12,150 bases of DNA from DTYU01 sp040757355 (GTDB lineage Bacteria > Bacillota > Desulfotomaculia > Desulfotomaculales > Ammonificaceae): contig JBFLWY010000062.1 of the NCBI GenBank assembly GCA_040757355.1, positions 1 to 12,150 of the forward strand. Direction: 5' to 3'. Positions 6,681 through 12,150 of this stretch are shown here, piece by piece (within the stretch, counting starts at the first letter, position 1; each line of letters starts with the position of its first letter). The notes below the pieces were generated by a model, which worked only from the letters and a program-made list of their open reading frames with translations, ran no database searches and was not told where the DNA came from. The translations under genes were made by a program, and so were the position numbers.

Positions 6681-7862
6681 GGCCGGGCCAGCCTCGAGGC
6701 CGCGTTGCCGGAACTCCCGCCTCTTTCCGGAAAGCGCATCGCCGTCATTGGAGGGGGTCCGGCAGGCATCTCCGTGGCCTGGCAACTCCGGCTTCAGGGT
6801 CACGAAGCAGTTGTTTACGATACGCAGGGGTCGCTCGGCGGGAAGCTTTCTTCTGCCATCCCCAGTGCACGGATTCCAGATGAGGTTGTAAACGCCGAAA
6901 TAGAGCGTATGAAAAAGGTAATCCCCCACATTTATCTCCGGCAGCGCCTCGGGCGCGATGACATGGAACAGCTAAAGGCCGATTACGACTTTATCGTTAT
7001 CGCCGTGGGAGCGCAAAAACCTCGAATCATACCTATTCCCGGAAAGGAAAGGCTGGTTTCCGCCCTCGATTTTCTCCGCCTGAGCAAGCTGGGCGAGGCG
7101 AAGGTCGGCAAGCGCGTGTTAATCATCGGCGCGGGCAACGTAGGGTGTGACGTCGCTACTGAAGCACACCGTTTGGGTGCGGAAGACATTACCTTGATCG
7201 ATATCCAGGAGCCGCTCTCCTTCGGCAAGGAGCGGAAAGCGGCTGAAGCCGTCGGCGCAAAGTTTCGCTGGCCTTGTTTCAGTAAGGCGGTTACCGAGGA
7301 GGGTCTTGAGCTCTCGACGGGCGAGGTGATTCCTGCCGACACCGTCATTATTTCGATTGGTGATATCCCGGACCTTGACTTCCTGCCTGAAACTGTGGAG
7401 ACTGAACGCGGGTTTATCAAGGTCAATGAAGTCTACCAGACCACAGATCCCCAGATATTCGCCATCGGCGATGCCGTCAGATTGGGGCTTTTGACCGACG
7501 CCATCGGTGCCGGCCGGAAAGCGGCGCTGGCGATAGCAGACAGCCTTGCGGGTAAAGACGTCCGACCGGACACACGAGAACGGGTAGATTATTCACGCAT
7601 AAAACTCGAATACTTCGACCCCCGGTTGACACGCTTTGAGAGTATCGAACAGTGCTCGACCCAATGCTCCTCATGCGGAACCTGCCGGGACTGCGGGATT
7701 TGTATCGCGGTCTGTCCCCAAGCCGCGATTTCCAAAAAAGACAACGGAGACGGAGATTTTGAAATGGTGGTGGACCCCGATAGATGCATCGGTTGTGGGT
7801 TCTGTGCAGGGGCCTGCCCTTGCGGGATTTGGAACCTCGTGGAAAATGAACCTATTGGGTAA
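6681..7862 (+). CDS. GltD-like FAD/NAD(P)-binding oxidoreductase with C-terminal ferredoxin clusters, 5' end lost in gap
   Basis: Likely electron-input subunit of the glutamate synthase: oxidises a nicotinamide or exchanges electrons with ferredoxin and feeds the FMN subunit. The frame is open from the gap edge at 6681, so the TTG at 6705 is probably internal. First Rossmann fold: IAVIGGGPAG (about 6738-6767) followed by GGKLSSAIPSARIPDEV, the GltD-type GGxLxxxIPxxRxP segment. Second nucleotide fold: VLIIGAGNVGCDVA (about 7118-7159), whose second strand ends LIDIQ, acidic where NADPH-using GltD proteins have an arginine pair, hinting at NAD(H). FAD motif FAIGDAV near 7459-7479. C-terminus: a cysteine-rich run CSSCGTCRDCGICIAVCP (about 7666-7719) and CIGCGFCAGACP (about 7786-7821), each fitting a [4Fe-4S] cluster. 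Classical GltD carries its clusters at the N-terminus; whether this one also does is hidden by the gap. Family secure, partner specificity inferred. Confidence 0.9.
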   Translation, partial: GRASLEAALPELPPLSGKRIAVIGGGPAGISVAWQLRLQGHEAVVYDTQGSLGGKLSSAIPSARIPDEVVNAEIERMKKVIPHIYLRQRLGRDDMEQLKADYDFIVIAVGAQKPRIIPIPGKERLVSALDFLRLSKLGEAKVGKRVLIIGAGNVGCDVATEAHRLGAEDITLIDIQEPLSFGKERKAAEAVGAKFRWPCFSKAVTEEGLELSTGEVIPADTVIISIGDIPDLDFLPETVETERGFIKVNEVYQTTDPQIFAIGDAVRLGLLTDAIGAGRKAALAIADSLAGKDVRPDTRERVDYSRIKLEYFDPRLTRFESIEQCSTQCSSCGTCRDCGICIAVCPQAAISKKDNGDGDFEMVVDPDRCIGCGFCAGACPCGIWNLVENEPIG

Positions 7863-8060
7863 ACGACGTGTCCTGATTAACTATTAACAACCATCTAACA
7901 GGGTTCTTCTGCTTTCCGCCATCCCGAAAACCCGGTGCGGAACACCTCCGGCAACAGTAAAACTCGGGCAGGATGTTGACTCCCGCCCGCGTTAATATGC
8001 GGTACATTATTATATAGGCCGGTTTAACCCCCAGCCCACCGCTATCAACCGCCGCAAGGT
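7863..8060. other. Convergent intergenic region without a gene
   Basis: 198 bases between the oxidoreductase (+) and the large propeller gene (-). It holds a terminator for the minus strand (7959-7989) and a bulged hairpin CCGGTG-CGGAA-CACC-T-CCGG (7932-7951) with no T-run on the plus side. No clear terminator for the plus-strand cluster was found, and no reading frame worth calling. Confidence 0.6.
7959..7989 (-). terminator. Intrinsic terminator for the minus-strand propeller gene
   Basis: Read on the minus strand, CGGGCGGGA pairs with TCCTGCCCG (nine pairs, one G-U) around the seven-base loop GTCAACA, followed at once by AGTTTT. It sits about 70 bases past the stop codon of the large gene, in the correct orientation. 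Confidence 0.65.
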
Positions 8061-11000
8061 TTACGTTCCGGCCGGCAGCCAGTACGCGTACCGCAAATCG
8101 TAATCCGTTTCATCGTAGAAGCTGATGTGGGGGTTGCCCGCGGCGTCCAGGGCGAGCGCCGTGTACATGCCTGCACTCCCCTGGTCGTCCACCGTCGTTA
8201 CGTGCCAGCCGGAAGCGTCCTTGTAAGCGTACTTCAGCGCCGTGTTCGTGATGTCGTAGTAGCTGATGTGCGGGCAGCCGTCTTTGAGCGCTATCGACGT
8301 CCAGAGCCCCACCTGGTCGGCGGTGTCGATGCTCTCCGTTTCGGTGTGCCAGCCGGAAGCGTCTTTGTATGCGTACCGCAGGTTCCAGTTCGTGCGGTCG
8401 CTGTAGCTGATGTGCGGGTAACCTGAATCATCCAGGGCTATTGACGAGTACTCTCCGACAATAATGCTCGGGGTCGCGCCGTCCACGGTGGTATCGGTCC
8501 AGGCGGCGCCGTCGTAACAGGCGTATTTTAGATTGCCGCTGGTTGTGGTGTAGTGGCTTATATGGATGTTGTCCGCCGCGTCGATAGCGATAGAGGACCA
8601 CTTTCCGGGTCTGTCCGCGGCGGTATCGACGGTCTCCCGGTGCCAGCCGTTTTCATCTTTCCAGGCGTGCTCCAGGTAGTGCTCGGCGGGGCTTACATAG
8701 TTGAAATAACTGATGTGCGGACAGCCGGCGGAGTCAAAGGCCAGGCCCGTCATACAGTCGCCGAGAGCGTATACGGAAGAGACCGCGGTTTCGGTGTGCC
8801 AACCGCTCTCATCCTTATAGGCGTACTTTATGTCCGTATTGGTTATGTCCCGGTAGCTGATGCAGGGATAACCGGCGGGATTTATCTTGATGCAGGTGCT
8901 TGAGCCGACGCTGCCCTGCTCGTCCACCGTTTCTATGTGCCAGCCGGCGCTGTCTTTAAAGGCGTACCGCAGGTCGTCAGCGGTATCGTAAAAGTAGCTG
9001 ATGTGGGGGTGCCCGTTCGCATCGATGGTTATTGACGTCCATAAGCCGGTAAGGCCTTCTGCGTCGGGGGTTTCTATCTGCCAGGTTCCTGCGGGCCCGG
9101 TGGTGAAGCTGAATTCGTAGTCGCTCTCCAGAGAGGCGCCGGAGAGGTCCCTTACGGAACGGGCCGGGATATACACGGTGTAGGTCACGCTGTAATCGAG
9201 ACTTGCGGCGGGAGCGATGGTTAATACCGTACCGCTTATGCTCTTGTCGAACGGTACGTCGCCGCCGTCCTGGTGCTTTACTGTGATTAAACTGTAGTCG
9301 TCGCCCGGCTGGATCTCCTGGTTGAAGGTGACGGTGATGTTCGTGGTCACGGGAACGTTTTCGGCGCCCCCGGCGGGATCGGTCTCCCGGACGGCGAAGG
9401 CCTGCTCGGTGGTGAAGCTGAAGGTACAGTCGTTTTTAAGAGGGGTGCCGGAAAGGTCCTTTACTGCTCCGGCGGGAAGGTAGACGGTGTATGTGACGCC
9501 GGGGTCGAGGTCGGCGTCCGGGTCGATGGTGAGTGTTATACCGCTTATGTTTTTGGTGAAAGGTATGTCGCCGCCGTCCTGGTGTTTGAGGCTGATGAGG
9601 CCGTAGTTGTCGCCGGGCTGTACGGTCTTGTTGAAGGTTACGGTTATTGTTTTGTCCGGTGTGACGCCGGCGGCGTTGTTTATGGGGTCGGTGCCGACGA
9701 CCGCCGGAGCGCCTTCGGTGGTGAAGCTGTAGCTGAAGTCTTCGGCCAGGGGTTTGCCGGTCGTGTCTTTGACGGCGCCGGCGGGTATGTTTACGGTGTA
9801 GACAGCACCGCTGTCCAGGGTGTTGTCCGGGTCGACGGTGAGGGTGCGGCCGCTTATTGTTTTAGTAACGGCAACGTCATTGCCGTTTTGGTTTTTTAAG
9901 CTTACCAGGCTGAAGTTGTCGCCTGCCTGGATGTCTTCGGTAAAGGTTAAAGTGACGGTCTTGTCGATCGTTACATTGTCTGCGCCGTGGCGGGGGTCGA
10001 TTCCGGTTACCGTCGGGGCGCCGGTCTGCCAGCAGGCGTATTTCAAATCGTCGCCTACGCTCCGGTAATAGGTCATCCGGGGGTTACCGGAGGCGTCGAG
10101 GGCGAGGGAGATGAACTCGCCGGCGTAATAGCCGTCGGGCACGGTTTCGGTGTGCCACCCGGCGGCGTCCCGGTAGGCGTACTTCGGGTATTTGATTGAG
10201 AAGTTCCAGTAGCCGATGTGCGGCCGGCCTTCCCGGTCGAGCGCAAGGGAGGTGTAAAAATTCCAGCCGGTGGTGTCTACGGGGGTTATGTGCCACCCGG
10301 AAGCGTCTTTGTAGGCGTATTTGAGGTGGTTGGTGGGGCCGCCGACGGCTTCGTTGGCTTTGGTGTAGCTGATGTGCGGAAAGCCCGCGGCATCCAGGGC
10401 GATGGAGGTGTACAATCCGGGATTGCCGGCGGTTTCGACGGCTTCGATGTGCCAGCCGGAGGCGTCTTTAAAGGCGTACCGCAGGTCGCCGGCGTCGGCA
10501 TAGTAGTAGCTGATATGGGGATTGCCGGCGGGGTCAAGCGCTAAGGATGCCCAGCCTGAGCTGCCGGCTCTTGCTACGGTTTCGGTGTGCCACCCGGCGC
10601 TGTCTTTGTACGCGTATTTGAGGTTGCCGGCGGCGCTGTCGAAGTAGGCGATGTGCGGACAGCCGGAAGCGTCGAGTTTGAGGGAGGTGTATCTGCCGGC
10701 GTCGCCTTCGGTGTCTACGGTTTCGAGGTGCCAGCCGGCAATGTCTTTGCGGGCGTATTTCAGTGCGGTGTCGGTGGCGTCGTAGTAGCTGATGTGCGGG
10801 CAGCCCGCTTCGTCAAGGGTGATGGACGTGAATTCTCCTACGTAAGCCGCGCTGTCCACGGTTTCGTTGTGCCAGATGGTGTCCTTGTATGCGTACATGA
10901 GGTGGCCGCCGGTGACATGGTGGTAGCTGACGTGGGGGTTGCCGGCGGTGTCAAGGGCCAGGGAGGTCCACTGGCCGGTGTCGTCCGGCGTGTCGGCAAG

Positions 11001-11837
11001 TTCTGTATGCCAGGCGCCGGCGGATGTGGTGAAGGTAAAGATGCAGCCGGCGGCCAGGGGGTTGCCTTCGCTGTCCTCTAGTGAACCTGCGGGCAGGTAG
11101 ACGGTGTAGGTGACGCTGCAGTTCAGGTCGGCGGTGGGGTCGATGGTGAGTACGGGACCGCTCAGGCTGCTGGCGGCAGGCACGTCTACACCGGCCTGGT
11201 CTTTTATGCTGATCAGTTGGTAATTGTCGCCTGCGTATACGTTCTCGGACAGGGTGACGGTGATGGTCTTATTCACTCTTACGTCGGCGGCGCCGTTAGG
11301 CGGGTCGGTGCTTAGTACGGTCGGCGCGTCTGTGGCAGCCCGGGTGGTGAAGGTGAAGGTGTAGTCGCTGACTGATTGGTTGCCGGCCAGGTCTTTGACG
11401 GCGCCGGCGGGAATGTATACGGCGTAGGCGGTGCTGTGGTTGAGGTTGTCGACGGGGTCGATGGTAAGAACAGAGCCGCTCAGGCTGTATGTTGTGTTCA
11501 CCACTGTGTCGCCGGTCTTTAAGGCGATACTGTCGTAGTTATCGCCAGGCTGGACGTCTTCGCTGAAGGTGAGGTAAACGGTTTGGTCCACGGGGACGTT
11601 AGCGGCGCCGTCTAAAGGGTCGGTGCTGTAGACGGTGGGGGCTACGGTATCCGGGGTTGTCACGGTAAGGAGGTTGCCGCCGGCGTCGTAGGAATAGTTG
11701 ATCCTCTGCCCGTTGGTAAAGGTGACTGAGGTCAAACGGCCAAGGTCGTCGTAAGTGTAAGTGGCAGCGAATGATGGCAGGACTGTACACAAAATAAATA
11801 TTAATAGAGCACTCATTCTCTGAAAAATATATTTCAG
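8061..11837 (-). CDS. Large secreted protein: YD-repeat stub, five Big_5 Ig-like domains and two predicted seven-bladed beta-propellers
   Basis: Function unknown; probably extracellular binding or adhesion. 1258 residues from CTG 11837 or 1251 from ATG 11816. Residue numbers below count from the ATG. Signal peptide: hydrophobic ALLIFILCTVL with cleavage likely after PSFA (residue 17). Residues 19-53: two YD (RHS-type) units, YTYDDLGRLTS and YSYDAGGNLLT. Big_5 Ig-like domains at about 58-158 and 163-264, each with TDPxxGAxxV, GDNYxxIxxK, LTIDP, YxVYxPAGxxxD and FTFTT. Then seven repeats of about 46 residues (268-596), consensus WHxETVD-SIALDxxGxPHISYYD-LKYAYKDxxG. Three more Big_5 domains (600-906), then seven more repeats (911-1246). 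Each repeat has four short beta-rich strands, so 7+7 suggests two propellers. No SLH, LPxTG or membrane anchor at the C-terminus (LRYAYWLPAGT). A terminator follows it, and it is convergent with the GOGAT cluster, so unrelated to it by transcription. Domain calls are by eye; family function is not claimed. Confidence 0.85.
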   Translation of the reverse strand: MKYIFQRMSALLIFILCTVLPSFAATYTYDDLGRLTSVTFTNGQRINYSYDAGGNLLTVTTPDTVAPTVYSTDPLDGAANVPVDQTVYLTFSEDVQPGDNYDSIALKTGDTVVNTTYSLSGSVLTIDPVDNLNHSTAYAVYIPAGAVKDLAGNQSVSDYTFTFTTRAATDAPTVLSTDPPNGAADVRVNKTITVTLSENVYAGDNYQLISIKDQAGVDVPAASSLSGPVLTIDPTADLNCSVTYTVYLPAGSLEDSEGNPLAAGCIFTFTTSAGAWHTELADTPDDTGQWTSLALDTAGNPHVSYHHVTGGHLMYAYKDTIWHNETVDSAAYVGEFTSITLDEAGCPHISYYDATDTALKYARKDIAGWHLETVDTEGDAGRYTSLKLDASGCPHIAYFDSAAGNLKYAYKDSAGWHTETVARAGSSGWASLALDPAGNPHISYYYADAGDLRYAFKDASGWHIEAVETAGNPGLYTSIALDAAGFPHISYTKANEAVGGPTNHLKYAYKDASGWHITPVDTTGWNFYTSLALDREGRPHIGYWNFSIKYPKYAYRDAAGWHTETVPDGYYAGEFISLALDASGNPRMTYYRSVGDDLKYACWQTGAPTVTGIDPRHGADNVTIDKTVTLTFTEDIQAGDNFSLVSLKNQNGNDVAVTKTISGRTLTVDPDNTLDSGAVYTVNIPAGAVKDTTGKPLAEDFSYSFTTEGAPAVVGTDPINNAAGVTPDKTITVTFNKTVQPGDNYGLISLKHQDGGDIPFTKNISGITLTIDPDADLDPGVTYTVYLPAGAVKDLSGTPLKNDCTFSFTTEQAFAVRETDPAGGAENVPVTTNITVTFNQEIQPGDDYSLITVKHQDGGDVPFDKSISGTVLTIAPAASLDYSVTYTVYIPARSVRDLSGASLESDYEFSFTTGPAGTWQIETPDAEGLTGLWTSITIDANGHPHISYFYDTADDLRYAFKDSAGWHIETVDEQGSVGSSTCIKINPAGYPCISYRDITNTDIKYAYKDESGWHTETAVSSVYALGDCMTGLAFDSAGCPHISYFNYVSPAEHYLEHAWKDENGWHRETVDTAADRPGKWSSIAIDAADNIHISHYTTTSGNLKYACYDGAAWTDTTVDGATPSIIVGEYSSIALDDSGYPHISYSDRTNWNLRYAYKDASGWHTETESIDTADQVGLWTSIALKDGCPHISYYDITNTALKYAYKDASGWHVTTVDDQGSAGMYTALALDAAGNPHISFYDETDYDLRYAYWLPAGT
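8079..9086 (-). repeat. Second block of seven blade repeats (predicted propeller 2)
   Basis: Residues 911-1246 of the large protein. Seven tandem units start at WQIETPD, WHIETVD, WHTETAV, WHRETVD, WTDTTVD, WHTETES and WHVTTVD. Four of the seven carry an intact PHISY strand and a fifth reads IHISH; the block ends LRYAYW. Unit length is about 46-52 residues. DNA-level similarity is clear, with recurring CTGATGTGCGGG-like segments on the plus strand. Confidence 0.8.
9099..10019 (-). repeat. Three tandem Big_5 Ig-like domains between the propellers
   Basis: Residues 600-906. Units of about 103 residues begin TGIDPRHGADNV, VGTDPINNAAGV and RETDPAGGAENV and end FSYSFTT, CTFSFTT and EFSFTT. The second and third share KHQDGGD and near-identical DNA (GTCGCCGCCGTCCTGGTG at about 9258 and 9567 on the plus strand), indicating fairly recent duplication. 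Confidence 0.8.
10029..11015 (-). repeat. First block of seven blade repeats (predicted propeller 1)
   Basis: Residues 268-596. Units start at AWHTELA, WHNETVD, WHLETVD, WHTETVA, WHIEAVE, WHITPVD and WHTETVP. Core strands are TSxALD, PHISYYD and LKYAYKD. Unit five has a seven-residue insertion (NEAVGGP) between strands, a likely loop. The block ends LKYACW, matching the YAYW end of the second block. Confidence 0.8.
11025..11645 (-). repeat. Two tandem Big_5 Ig-like domains near the N-terminus
   Basis: Residues 58-264: STDPLDGAANV to FTFTT and STDPPNGAADV to FTFTT, the same fold family as the central three. They separate the YD stub from the first propeller. Confidence 0.8.
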
Positions 11838-11845
11838 GGTAGACC

Positions 11846-11854
11846 ACTCCTTTC
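11846..11854 (-). promoter_or_regulatory. Ribosome binding site pointing to a CTG start for the large secreted protein
   Basis: On the minus strand GAAAGGAGT (11854 to 11846) is followed after eight bases by in-frame CTG at 11837. The first ATG (11816) is about 30 bases away and has no ribosome site of its own. Starting at CTG adds LKYIFQR, giving the signal peptide a positively charged n-region. Confidence 0.6.
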
Positions 11855-11884
11855 AATATGTACGAGCCATTCGAATAGATTACG

Positions 11885-11986
11885 TTACTTAGTCAGGTAA
11901 CCGAGGCTATCATATGTATGATTCTGCTGCAAAAAGCCTGATTTGCCCAAGATGCCACCTACTATTAGTAGAGCAAACGAATCCAC
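11885..11986 (-). pseudogene. Possible gene remnant ending in a YD repeat
   Basis: A minus-strand frame from about GTG 11986 to TAA 11885 reads VDSFALLIVGGILGK, then after six residues NHTYDSLGYLTK. The end matches the YD motif, and ALLI lies 16-17 residues before TYD, as in the N-terminus of the large protein just downstream (ALLI then YTYDDLGRLTS). It could be a decayed duplicate of that N-terminus or the last residues of an RHS-like gene cut by the insertion sequence. It is in a different frame from the large gene and has no clear ribosome site. Short, so chance is possible. Confidence 0.3.
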
Positions 11987-12003
11987 GACACTACGAATAG
12001 TAG
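11959..12003. repeat. Imperfectly spaced inverted repeat beside the insertion sequence
   Basis: CTACTATT (11959-11966) and AATAGTAG (11996-12003) are exact reverse complements separated by 29 bases. Smaller hairpins (CTACT-ATT-AGTAG) lie within. Function unknown; it lies just outside the presumed left end of the insertion sequence. Confidence 0.4.
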
Positions 12004-12027
12004 CTGTTTCACCGAAAAAGAGGTTTA

Positions 12028-12150
12028 TACTGACCCCATAGAAGACCAGACAAACGGCATGGTAGAATGGGAGCGATCTAAACAAGGAGGAAAAGAACCA
12101 TGCCGAAGCGTCAGTGGACAGCCGAAGAAAAGATGCAAATCGTCTTGGCA
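12028..12150 (+). mobile_element. Left end of an insertion sequence, probably IS3 family, truncated by the window edge
   Basis: The stretch TATACTGACCCCATAGAAG followed by ACCAGACAAAC resembles the ACTGACCCC...GGACA terminal inverted repeats of many IS3-family elements, and a transposase gene starts about 70 bases inside. The right end and target duplication lie outside the window, so the exact boundary (12028-12031) is uncertain. Confidence 0.5.
12100..12150 (+). CDS. Transposase OrfA, N-terminal fragment (helix-turn-helix, IS3-type)
   Basis: Seventeen codons from ATG 12100 to the window edge, MPKRQWTAEEKMQIVLA. The basic start followed by WTAEEKxxIVL is typical of the HTH_Tnp_1 transposase domain that opens OrfA of IS3-family elements and binds the terminal repeats. 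AAGGAGG at 12084-12090 lies nine bases upstream. The rest is outside the window, so family placement is provisional. Confidence 0.7.
   Translation, partial: MPKRQWTAEEKMQIVLA

Noticed and set aside
5956..6891. Continuous reading frame through the N run into the oxidoreductase region
   Set aside because: The Ns are treated as codons; after the gap this frame is out of register with the clear FAD-binding protein.
7932..7951. Terminator for the plus-strand cluster
   Set aside because: Bulged stem with no T-run downstream on the plus strand.
8061..8090. LPAGT at the C-terminus as a sortase signal
   Set aside because: Not LPxTG, and there is no following hydrophobic segment or basic tail; it simply ends the last blade.
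10587..11081. Plus-strand 164-codon frame opposite the propeller gene (likewise at 8127-8426, 8553-8903 and 10218-10544)
   Set aside because: Val/Gly/Ala-rich low-complexity translations that are shadows of the repeated minus-strand codons; no ribosome site or family motif.
11780..11816. Lipoprotein signal at FILC in the signal peptide
   Set aside because: The residue before Cys is Leu rather than Gly/Ala/Ser, and a normal cleavage site PSFA follows.

Overview
The window looks like a piece of an anaerobic Gram-positive genome, most likely a Pelotomaculum/Desulfotomaculum-like Peptococcaceae. This is inferred from strong AGGAGG-type ribosome sites, GTG/TTG starts, a Bacillus-type glutamine synthetase, a split 'archaeal-type' glutamate synthase, and short AATTCAG-rich intergenic repeats. 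The 100-base N run shows it is a draft scaffold.

Bases 1-7862 (+ strand) form an ammonia-assimilation cluster. Two glutamine synthetases lie in tandem: a GSI-beta form (11-1432) and a GSI-alpha form (1572-2903). They are followed by a glutamate synthase divided over separate genes: a class II glutaminase subunit (3033-4163), an FMN/Fe-S synthase subunit with two added ferredoxin-type clusters (4127-5782, overlapping the previous gene), a GXGXG structural subunit (5956 into the gap), and an FAD/NAD-binding oxidoreductase with C-terminal [4Fe-4S] motifs (from the gap to 7862). Together they would run the GS-GOGAT cycle: GS makes glutamine from glutamate, NH3 and ATP; the glutaminase releases ammonia; the FMN subunit aminates 2-oxoglutarate; and the flavoprotein and Fe-S clusters supply electrons. 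The N run 6581-6680 removes the end of the GXGXG gene and the start of the oxidoreductase.

Bases 7863-8060 are a convergent intergenic region with a good intrinsic terminator for the minus-strand gene. Bases 8061-11837 (- strand) encode one very large secreted protein: a signal peptide, a short RHS/YD-repeat piece, two Ig-like Big_5 domains, seven blade repeats, three more Big_5 domains, and seven more blade repeats. The 7+7 count predicts two seven-bladed beta-propellers. This is the least conventional part of the window, and its function is unknown.

Bases 11838-12150 hold the ribosome site of that gene, a short minus-strand reading frame ending in another YD motif (possible gene remnant or duplicate), and the left end of an insertion sequence (probably IS3 family) whose first transposase gene starts at 12100 and runs off the edge.
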